From contig NZ_JAAXLA010000073.1 in NCBI RefSeq assembly GCF_012911935.1, forward strand, positions 1 through 35,615: a stretch of 35,615 nt of DNA. The letters run 5' to 3'. Below, piece after piece: positions 29,721-35,615 of the stretch (positions are counted from its first letter, which is position 1; each line of letters begins with the position of its first letter). This stretch comes from Pseudonocardia acidicola. GTDB taxonomy: Bacteria; Actinomycetota; Actinomycetes; Mycobacteriales; Pseudonocardiaceae. The translations under genes were made by a program, and so were the position numbers. The notes beneath the pieces were generated by a model. That model did no database searches. It saw only the letters and a program-made list of their open reading frames with translations, and was not told the DNA's origin.

Positions 29721-31340
29721 TCAGTCGTCGAAGGAGATCAATCGGGTGGTCCTGGCCCCGACCGAGGCGCCGATCGGCTCCAGCACCGCCGGGTCCACGG
29801 GGCGGTCGACCCGCAGCAGCATGATCGCGTCGGTGCCGTCGGTGGTCTGGCTGATCTGCGCGGCCTCGATGTTGATCGCGGCCTCGCCGAGCAGCGAACC
29901 GACGCGGCCCATCACGCCCGGCCGGTCCGCGTACTCGAGCAGCACGACCTCGCCCTCGGCGCGCAGGTCGAAGTGCCGGCCGTTGACCTCGACGAGCTTC
30001 TCCACCTGCGCCCGGCCGGTCAGGGTGCCGGACACGGTGATCGACTCGCCGTCGGGCATCGCGCCGCGCAGCTGGACCACGCTGCGGTGGTTCTCGCTCT
30101 CCGGGGCGGTGGTCAGCTCCACCGACACGCCGCGCTCGGCAGCCAGCGCCGGAACGTTCACGAAGGTGACCTGGTCCTCGACGACGTGGGTGAACACCCC
30201 GCGCAGGGCCGCGAGGGAGAGCACCGAGACGTCCTCGGAGGCGAGCTCACCGGCGACGTCGACCGTGACCGAGGTCGGGACCCGGCCGGCGACGGCGTGC
30301 AGCACGGTGCCCAGCTTCTGGACGAGCGGCAGCCACGGCCGCACCTCCTCGCCGACCACACCGTCGATCTGCACGTTGACGGCGTCCGGGACGAACTCTC
30401 CGGCCAGCGCGAGCTGCACGGAGCGGGCCACGTCGGTGCCGGCGCGGTCCTGCGCCTCGTCGGTGGAGGCGCCCAGGTGCGGGGTGACGACGACGTTGGG
30501 CAGCTCGAACAGCGGGCTGGAGGTGGTCGGCTCGGTGACGTAGACGTCGATGCCGGCGCCGCCGACGTGGCCGCTGCGCACGGCGTCGGCCAGCGCGTCC
30601 TCGTCGATCAGGCCGCCGCGGGCGGCGTTGACGATCAGCACGCCCGGCTTGGTCATGGCGAGCTGGTCCTTGCCGATCAGGCCCAGCGTCTCCGGGGTCT
30701 TCGGCAGGTGGATCGAGATGGCGTCGGCGCGGCGGAGCAGGTCCTCCAGGGAGACCAGCTCGATGCCCAGCTGGGCGGCGCGGGCCGGGGCCACGTACGG
30801 GTCGTAGGCGATCAGCTCGGTGCCGAACGCCGCGAGCCGCTGCGCGACCAACTGGCCGATCTTGCCGAGGCCGACGACGCCGACGACCTTGCCGTTGAGC
30901 TCGACGCCGGTGTAGGCGCTGCGCTTCCAGGCCCCGCCGCGCAGGCTGGCGTCGGCGGCCGGGATGTGCCGGGCGACGGCGAGCAGCAGCGCGACGGCGT
31001 GCTCGGCGGCGGAGACGATGTTGGAGGTCGGGGCGTTGACGACCATGACACCCCGCGCGGTGGCGGCCGGGACGTCGACGTTGTCGAGCCCGACGCCCGC
31101 GCGGGCGACGACCTTCAGCCGGGTGGACGCGGCGAGGGCCTCGGCGTCGACCTTGGTCGCGGACCGGACGAGCAGCGCGTCGGCGTCGGCGATCGCCGCG
31201 AGCAGCGCCGGGCGGTCGGTGCCGTCGACGTGACGGATCTCGACATCATCACCGAGCAGCGCCACCGCGGAGGGCGCGAGCTTCTCGGCGAGCAGGACGA
31301 CGGGGCGGGTCTGGTCGTTGGCTGAGACGCTGGTGCTCAC
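29721..31340 (-). CDS. serA: D-3-phosphoglycerate dehydrogenase
   Basis: 539 residues, the long form found in mycobacteria. It oxidises 3-phosphoglycerate in the first step of serine synthesis. Signatures are LLVRSATKVDAEAL, the Rossmann motif VVGVVGLGKIGQLVAQRLAAF, SIHLPKTPETLGLIGKDQLA, NAARGGLIDEDALADA (catalytic Arg) and VTPHLGASTDEAQDRAG (catalytic His). An intervening allosteric domain follows, then a C-terminal ACT domain (VVLLEYADRPGVMGRVGSLL) for serine feedback. GTG 31340 (MSTSVSAND) is the family-like start. The frame extends to 31526 but through the promoter region. A TACGAT -10 is at 31409-31414. It lies downstream of ilvC but is separated from it by the palindrome at 31515-31563. 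Confidence 0.95.
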   Translation of the reverse strand: MSTSVSANDQTRPVVLLAEKLAPSAVALLGDDVEIRHVDGTDRPALLAAIADADALLVRSATKVDAEALAASTRLKVVARAGVGLDNVDVPAATARGVMVVNAPTSNIVSAAEHAVALLLAVARHIPAADASLRGGAWKRSAYTGVELNGKVVGVVGLGKIGQLVAQRLAAFGTELIAYDPYVAPARAAQLGIELVSLEDLLRRADAISIHLPKTPETLGLIGKDQLAMTKPGVLIVNAARGGLIDEDALADAVRSGHVGGAGIDVYVTEPTTSSPLFELPNVVVTPHLGASTDEAQDRAGTDVARSVQLALAGEFVPDAVNVQIDGVVGEEVRPWLPLVQKLGTVLHAVAGRVPTSVTVDVAGELASEDVSVLSLAALRGVFTHVVEDQVTFVNVPALAAERGVSVELTTAPESENHRSVVQLRGAMPDGESITVSGTLTGRAQVEKLVEVNGRHFDLRAEGEVVLLEYADRPGVMGRVGSLLGEAAINIEAAQISQTTDGTDAIMLLRVDRPVDPAVLEPIGASVGARTTRLISFDD

Positions 31341-31408
31341 GGTGCTGCGGTGCTCCCGGGATCGGGTCGGCCGGGTCGGAGGCCTCGGGTTCGTGCCGGA
31401 CGGCCGCC

Positions 31409-31414
31409 ATCGTA
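31409..31414 (-). promoter_or_regulatory. Candidate -10 of serA
   Basis: TACGAT on the minus strand, 68 nt upstream of the serA GTG. TGCAGC 18 nt upstream is a weak -35. Placement downstream of the ilvC hairpins supports a separate serA promoter. Confidence 0.45.
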
Positions 31415-31514
31415 GTTGCGCGGCCGGGCCGGGCTGCAGGGGTGTGAGCAGCGAGATGCCCCCGTTGCATCGCAAACCGGCGAAACGCCCGGTCCTGCGC
31501 ACACCCTTGGAACA

Positions 31515-31563
31515 CACGAACGGCACTTTCGTTCAATAGGTTTGAACGAAAGTGCCGTTCGTG
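31515..31563 (-). terminator. 22-bp palindrome after ilvC: dispersed repeat copy B
   Basis: Arms 31515-31536 and 31542-31563 are perfectly complementary (core CACGAACGGCACTTTCGTTC) with loop TAGGT. Compared in the right orientation, stem and loop match the 24751-24805 element, including TAGGTTTGAACG. It lies 38 nt after the ilvC stop. A smaller hairpin GCGCCCC/GGGGCGC (31579-31595) precedes it, so ilvBNC probably ends here. Confidence 0.8.
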
Positions 31564-31601
31564 AGAACCGCGAGCGGAGCGCCCCGCCGGGGCGCGGCCG
31601 A

Positions 31602-32606
31602 TCAGGTGGCCTTGTTGCCCACCCAGCTCATCAGGCCGCGCAGCTTCTCGCCGACCTGCTCGATCGGGTGCTCGACACCCTCCTTCTGCAGGCGGGTGAA
31701 GTTCGGCCGGCCGTTCTCGTCCTCGGCCACCCATTCCTGCGCGAAACGCCCGTCCTGGATCTCGCCCAGGATCTTGCGCATCTCGTCCTTGACCGCGGGG
31801 GTGATGACGCGCGGGCCCCGGGTCAGGTCGCCGTACTCGGCGGTGTCGGAGATGGAGAAGCGCTCGTTGGCGATGCCGCCCTCGTACATCAGGTCGACGA
31901 TCAGCTTGAGCTCGTGCAGGCACTCGAAGTACGCGATCTCCGGGGCGTAGCCCGCCTCGGTGAGCACCTCGAACCCGGTCTGGACCAGCGCCGCCGCGCC
32001 ACCGCAGAGGACGGCCTGCTCACCGAACAGGTCGGTCTCGGTCTCCTCCTTGAAGGTGGTCTCGATGACCCCGGCCCGGCCCGCTCCGATGCCCGCGGCG
32101 TAGGAGAGCGCGAGCGCCTTGGCGTTGCCCGACGCGTCCTGCTCGACGGCGATCAGGGCCGGCACGCCCTTGCCGTCGACGAACTGGCGGCGGACCAGGT
32201 GGCCCGGGCCCTTCGGGGCGACCATGGCGACGTCGACGTCCGACGGCGGCTTGATCAGGTCGTAGCGGATGTTGAAGCCGTGCCCGAAGAACAGCGCGTC
32301 GCCGCTGCGCAGGTTGGGCGCGATGTCCTCGGCGTAGATGAAGCGCTGCTTGGTGTCGGGCGCCAGGATCATGATCAGGTCGGCCTCGGCGGCAGCCTCG
32401 GCCGGCGTCACCACCCGCAGCCCCTCCTCGGCGGCCTTGGCCCGGCTCTTGGAGCCCTCGGGCAGGCCGATCCGCACGTCGACGCCCGAGTCGCGCAGGC
32501 TCAGCGCGTGCGCGTGGCCCTGACTGCCGTAGCCGATCACCGCGACCTTGCGGCCTTGGATGATCGACAGATCGGCGTCGTCGTCGTAGTAGATGTTCAC
32601 GCTCAT
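31602..32606 (-). CDS. ilvC: Ketol-acid reductoisomerase
   Basis: 334 residues, class I (short) KARI. It isomerises and reduces acetolactate and acetohydroxybutyrate for valine/leucine and isoleucine. The NADPH motif is VAVIGYGSQGHAHALSLRDSG, with GLPEGSKSRAKA as the phosphate-binding loop. DALFFGHGFNIRYDLI, AMVAPKGPGHLVRRQF, ETTFKEETETDLFGEQAVLCGG (metal ligands) and HELKLIVDLMYEGGI complete the domain set. ATG 32606 is the family start (MSVNIYYDDDADLS). It follows ilvN by 47 nt on the same strand and ends the ilvBNC operon. Confidence 0.97.
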   Translation of the reverse strand: MSVNIYYDDDADLSIIQGRKVAVIGYGSQGHAHALSLRDSGVDVRIGLPEGSKSRAKAAEEGLRVVTPAEAAAEADLIMILAPDTKQRFIYAEDIAPNLRSGDALFFGHGFNIRYDLIKPPSDVDVAMVAPKGPGHLVRRQFVDGKGVPALIAVEQDASGNAKALALSYAAGIGAGRAGVIETTFKEETETDLFGEQAVLCGGAAALVQTGFEVLTEAGYAPEIAYFECLHELKLIVDLMYEGGIANERFSISDTAEYGDLTRGPRVITPAVKDEMRKILGEIQDGRFAQEWVAEDENGRPNFTRLQKEGVEHPIEQVGEKLRGLMSWVGNKAT

Positions 32607-32653
32607 GACGGGTGGTACGTCCTCTCGGAAGTGAGGTCTTACGCGAAGAGTTA

Positions 32654-33160
32654 CTAGCGGACGGTGGCCGCGGTGATGGAGCGGGGGCCGCGGCCGACCG
32701 CCACCATCCCGGACTGCACCATCTCGCGGATGCCGTAGGGCTCGAGCATCCGCAGCAGCGCGCCGAGCTTGTCCGCGGTGCCGGTGGCCTCGATCGTGAG
32801 CGCCTCGGGCGCCACGTCGACGACCTTGGCCCGGAACAGCTGCACGGTCTCGAGCACGGAGCTGCGCACCCCGGCGTCGGCCCGCACCTTGACCAGCAGC
32901 AGCTCGCGCTGCACCGAGGCCATCGGTTCCAGCTCGACGATCTTGATGACGTTGACGAGCTTGTTGAGCTGCTTCGTGACCTGCTCGAGCGGGAACTCGT
33001 CGACGGCGACGACGATCGTCATCCGCGACACGTCCGGGTGCTCGGTCGGCCCGACGGCCAGCGACTCGATGTTGAATCCGCGCCGGGAGAACAGGCCCGA
33101 CACCCGGGCCAGGACACCGGGCTTGTCCTCGACGAGGACCGACAGGGTGTGCTTCTCCAT
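32654..33160 (-). CDS. ilvN: Acetolactate synthase small (regulatory) subunit
   Basis: 168 residues, two ACT-like domains. The N-terminal ACT (KHTLSVLVEDKPGVLARVSG, then LFSRRGFNIESLAVG) binds valine for feedback inhibition. The second half (RELLLVKVRADAGVRSSVLE) is the ALS_ss_C domain. It activates IlvB and makes it valine-sensitive. ATG 33160 overlaps the ilvB TGA by ATGA, so translation is coupled and a matched subunit ratio is expected. Confidence 0.97.
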   Translation of the reverse strand: MEKHTLSVLVEDKPGVLARVSGLFSRRGFNIESLAVGPTEHPDVSRMTIVVAVDEFPLEQVTKQLNKLVNVIKIVELEPMASVQRELLLVKVRADAGVRSSVLETVQLFRAKVVDVAPEALTIEATGTADKLGALLRMLEPYGIREMVQSGMVAVGRGPRSITAATVR

Positions 33161-35094
33161 CACGCCTTCTCCTGGGAGCCGAGGGCCTCGGCGGTGACCG
33201 CGGCGATCTCGTCGACGTCGGCCGCGAGCTCGTCGCTGTCGAACAGCGGACGGATGTTGCGGGCCGCCATCACCTCGTCGTTGCCGGTGCCGGCGGCGAC
33301 CATCGGCCACACCTGGGCATCGGCACCGACCACGAAGTCGATCACGACGGGCTGGTCGTTGATCTCCATCGCCTGTCTGATGACCCGGTCGACGTCGTCC
33401 TTGGACTCGGCGCGCAGCCCGACGCAGCCCATCGCCTCGGCGAGCAGCTTGAAGTCGGGGATGCGGTGCTTGTGCGTGCCCAGGTCGGTGTTGGAGTACC
33501 GCTCCGAGTAGAAGAGGTTCTGCCACTGCCGGACCATGCCCAGGTTGCCGTTGTTGATCACGGCGACCTTGATCGGGATGCCCTCGATCGCGCAAGTGGC
33601 GAGCTCCTGGTTGGTCATCTGGAAGCAACCGTCACCGTCGATGGCCCAGATCACGTCGCCCGGGCGGGCCATCTTCGCGCCCATCGCGGCCGGCACCGCG
33701 AAGCCCATCGTGCCGAGCCCGCCGGAGTTCAGCCACGACCGCGGCTTCTCGTAGGAGATGAACTGCGCGGCCCACATCTGGTGCTGGCCGACACCCGCGA
33801 CGTACACCGCGTCCGGGCCGGCGATCCGGCCGATCCGCTCGATGACGTACTGCGGGGACAGCGCCCCGTCGTCGGGCCAGTCGTAACCCAGCGGGAAGGT
33901 CGTGCGGTACTCGTCGAGCTGGGCCCACCACGCGGTGAGGTCGGCGGCCGGCCGGTCCGCCCGCTCGGCGCGCACCGCGTCGATCAGCTCGGTGATGACC
34001 TCCTTGCAGTCGCCCACGATCGGGACGTCCGCGCGGCGGTTCTTCGAGATCTCCGCCGGATCGATGTCGGCGTGCACCACCGCGGCGTGCGGGGCGAAGC
34101 TCTCGAGCTGCCCGGTCACCCGGTCGTCGAACCGCGAGCCGAGCGCGACCAGCAGGTCGGCCTTCTGCATCGCGGCCACCGCAGCCACCGTGCCGTGCAT
34201 GCCGGGCATGCCGACGTGCTGCTGGTGGCTGTCCGGGAACGCGCCGCGCGCCATCAGCGTGGTGACGACCGGGATCCCGGTCAGCTCGGCGAGCTCGAGG
34301 AGCTCCGCGGACGCCTCCGCCTTGAGCACGCCGCCGCCGACGTAGAGCACCGGGCGCTTCGCCGAGTGGATCAGCTTGGCGGCCTCGCGGATCTGCTTGC
34401 CGTGCGGCCGGGTCGTCGGCCGGTAGCCGGGCAGCTTCAGCTCCGGGGGCCAGGAGAACGTGGTCTGCTCCTGCAGGACGTCCTTGGGGATGTCCACCAG
34501 GACCGGGCCGGGTCGGCCCGTGGACGCCAGGTGGAAGGCCTCGGCGATCGCGCGCGGGATCTCCGCCGGGTCCGTGACCAGCATGTTGTGCTTGGTGACC
34601 GGCATGGTGATGCCGGTGATGTCGGCTTCCTGGAACGCGTCGGTGCCGATCAGGCCCCGGGTCTGCTGCCCGGTGATGGCCACGACCGGGATCGAGTCCA
34701 TGTGCGCGTCCGCCAGCGGGGTGACCAGATTGGTCGCGCCCGGGCCCGAGGTCGCCATGCAGACGCCGACCTTGCCGGTGGCCTGGGCGTACCCGGTGGC
34801 CGCGTGGCCGCCGCCCTGCTCGTGGCGGACCAGCACGTGCCGGACGCGCGTGGAGTCCAGCAGCGGGTCGTAGGCAGGCAGGATCGTCCCGCCGGGGATA
34901 CCGAAGACGACCTCGCAGCCGATCTCTTCGAGCGAGCGGACGAGCGACTGTGCGCCCGTCATCGGCTCCTGGTCGATCCGCGGCCCGGCCGGGGTGCCGG
35001 TGGCGGTCGGCGACCCGGTACGGCCCGGCGGCGGTGCCGGCTTCGGTCCGGGAGGTCCGGGGACCGGGCCGGAACGGGGCGTTGCGGTGGTCAT
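33160..35094 (-). CDS. ilvB: Acetolactate synthase large (catalytic) subunit
   Basis: 644 residues, ThDP-dependent. It condenses two pyruvates, or pyruvate and 2-oxobutyrate. Order of motifs: SLEEIGCEVVFGIPGG, RHEQGGGHAATGYAQATGKV (catalytic Glu), ATSGPGATNLVTPLADAHMD, the FAD-binding middle domain, and the ThDP motif WAIDGDGCFQMTNQELATCA with INNGNLGMVRQWQ. An N-terminal Pro/Gly-rich stretch of about 40 residues precedes the core. ATG 35094 is chosen. The ATG at 35130 abuts the T-run of the attenuator and has no ribosome site. It is the first gene of ilvB-ilvN-ilvC, preceded by a leader peptide and terminator. Confidence 0.97.
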   Translation of the reverse strand: MTTATPRSGPVPGPPGPKPAPPPGRTGSPTATGTPAGPRIDQEPMTGAQSLVRSLEEIGCEVVFGIPGGTILPAYDPLLDSTRVRHVLVRHEQGGGHAATGYAQATGKVGVCMATSGPGATNLVTPLADAHMDSIPVVAITGQQTRGLIGTDAFQEADITGITMPVTKHNMLVTDPAEIPRAIAEAFHLASTGRPGPVLVDIPKDVLQEQTTFSWPPELKLPGYRPTTRPHGKQIREAAKLIHSAKRPVLYVGGGVLKAEASAELLELAELTGIPVVTTLMARGAFPDSHQQHVGMPGMHGTVAAVAAMQKADLLVALGSRFDDRVTGQLESFAPHAAVVHADIDPAEISKNRRADVPIVGDCKEVITELIDAVRAERADRPAADLTAWWAQLDEYRTTFPLGYDWPDDGALSPQYVIERIGRIAGPDAVYVAGVGQHQMWAAQFISYEKPRSWLNSGGLGTMGFAVPAAMGAKMARPGDVIWAIDGDGCFQMTNQELATCAIEGIPIKVAVINNGNLGMVRQWQNLFYSERYSNTDLGTHKHRIPDFKLLAEAMGCVGLRAESKDDVDRVIRQAMEINDQPVVIDFVVGADAQVWPMVAAGTGNDEVMAARNIRPLFDSDELAADVDEIAAVTAEALGSQEKA

Positions 35095-35131
35095 CTGGGT
35101 CAGCCTCGCGTGAGAGTGGAGTCCGGACATG

Positions 35132-35161
35132 AAAAAACCCCCGACCGCCGGGCTACGGCGG
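35132..35161 (-). terminator. Attenuator terminator of ilvB
   Basis: On the minus strand, CCGCCG (35156-35161) pairs with CGGCGG (35145-35150), followed by TCGGGGG and a T6 run (35132-35137). It lies 46 nt after the leader peptide stop and 37 nt before the ilvB ATG. A further 5-bp stem, AGGCG/CGCCT (35203-35219), straddles the leader stop codon and may be the pause hairpin. Confidence 0.85.
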
Positions 35162-35207
35162 AGCGAGGGTGGCGCGTCGACGGCCGAGTACTCAGCAGAC
35201 TCAGGCG

Positions 35208-35249
35208 TCAGACGCGCCTGCGAAGTACGAGAATTCGGTCGAGGGACAT
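35208..35249 (-). CDS. ilvB leader peptide MSLDRILVLRRRV
   Basis: Thirteen codons ending in TGA. The run CGA ATT CTC GTA CTT places Ile, Leu, Val and Leu together, with another Leu at codon 3 and Val at codon 13. ATT, GTA and CTT are rare codons in this GC-rich sequence, which would sharpen stalling. All three branched-chain amino acids are sensed, matching the common IlvBNC enzymes. The ATG lies 7 nt after the -10 element, so the leader RNA probably starts at the ATG. Confidence 0.85.
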   Translation of the reverse strand: MSLDRILVLRRRV

Positions 35250-35256
35250 GGCCGCG

Positions 35257-35286
35257 ACGCTAGCCCCCCGTCCGCCGGACCGTCAA
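35257..35286 (-). promoter_or_regulatory. ilvB promoter
   Basis: On the minus strand, TTGACG (35281-35286), an 18-nt spacer and TAGCGT (35257-35262). It is near consensus for the main actinobacterial sigma factor, with the leader ATG 7 nt downstream. Confidence 0.75.
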
Positions 35287-35524
35287 CACGGTGAGACAGC
35301 GCTCCCGGATCGTGGGAGAAGCGTCACGTCGTCGTGGGATGCCGCGGTCGGCGCACGCACTCCTGGCGCCCGGGCCGCCGCGGTCGCCGGGTAGCAGGCA
35401 CGAACACCACGCGCCCGCCCCCGCGCACGATGCGACGATGGTCGCCGTGACCGCGGTTCCCGACCAGCCCGCCGACGACACCGCTGACGCCGGCGGCAAC
35501 GAGCACGGCGGCCGACGCGGCCGA
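35287..35524. other. Noncoding stretch between ilvB promoter and the rimM-like gene
   Basis: About 238 nt with no convincing gene. A minus-strand 60-codon frame (35324-35506) starts MLVAAGVSGVVGGLVG, but it turns Arg/Pro-rich with poor codon pattern and no ribosome site. No terminator with a T-run was seen after the rimM-like stop. Confidence 0.4.
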
Positions 35525-35615
35525 TCAGTCGACGTCGAGCAGACCCTCGGGCGGGGTGAGCACGATCCGGCCGCCGTCCAGGTCGACGGTGGGGACGATG
35601 GCCAGCACGAACGGC
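35525..35615 (-). CDS. rimM: C-terminal end of a protein resembling RimM (partial)
   Basis: The last 29 codons before TGA 35525-35527 read PFVLAIVPTVDLDGGRIVL and TPPEGLLDVD. The 5' end lies beyond the right edge. The pattern fits the C-terminus of the 16S rRNA processing factor RimM (PFV..IVP.VDL..G.I...PPEGLL). Such a short piece leaves room for error. In most actinobacteria rimM is followed directly by trmD, but here about 275 nt without a clear gene follow before the ilvB leader. Confidence 0.6.
   Translation of the reverse strand, partial: PFVLAIVPTVDLDGGRIVLTPPEGLLDVD

Noticed and set aside
35324..35506. 60-codon minus-strand frame upstream of the ilvB promoter
   Set aside because: Gly/Arg-rich with no ribosome site or family resemblance. 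Treated as noncoding.

Overview
The window is a very GC-rich stretch of an actinomycete chromosome. GTG and TTG starts, near-universal G/C third codon positions and long antisense shadow frames all fit this. A Pseudonocardia- or Amycolatopsis-like organism is a reasonable guess, but the sequence does not fix the genus. From memory, the core gene order and orientations (gpsA, cofC/fbiD, ppk, mutT1, hup, leuD, leuC, IclR regulator, gltX with tRNAs, leuB, serA, ilvC, ilvN, ilvB) match the Mycobacterium tuberculosis Rv2982c-Rv3003c block. Genes not expected from that block sit at the left end and at a few insertion points.

Layout. 1-964: a secreted lytic transglycosylase running off the left edge. 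1243-5137: a three-gene minus-strand operon of a GH18-like lipoprotein, a proline-rich membrane protein and a NodB deacetylase fused to a family-2 glycosyltransferase. It looks like an exopolysaccharide (poly-GlcNAc type) system. 5329-9004: HNH endonuclease, cystathionine gamma-lyase-type PLP enzyme, gpsA and plsC, all minus. 9142-13442: cofC, ppk and mutT1, plus. 13553-16253: hup, leuD and leuC, minus. 16343-19062: the IclR regulator divergent from leuC, then an Hsp70-like protein with a membrane anchor. 19346-21101: tRNA-Glu, tRNA-Gln and gltX, minus. 21169-22437: an FAD monooxygenase. 22459-24243: cimA with an attenuator leader. 24421-24732: a small EthD-like protein. 24833-29434: leuB and a large secreted subtilase. 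29721-35249: serA, ilvC, ilvN and ilvB with an attenuator leader. 35525-35615: a gene 3' end resembling rimM.

Functionally the right two thirds is a branched-chain amino acid locus. CimA makes citramalate and LeuCD and LeuB carry it toward 2-oxobutyrate. IlvBN and IlvC serve Ile and Val synthesis, and LeuCD and LeuB also serve Leu. Regulation is visible in the DNA. An Ile-codon leader peptide with a terminator precedes cimA. A Leu/Ile/Val-codon leader with a terminator and a near-consensus promoter precedes ilvB. A 7-bp palindrome lies between the -35 and -10 of the IclR gene, in the region shared with leuC.

The window also holds several long perfect intergenic hairpins. Two of them (24751-24805 and 31515-31563) are copies of the same dispersed palindrome. 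No transposase, phage gene, CRISPR array or plasmid function was seen.
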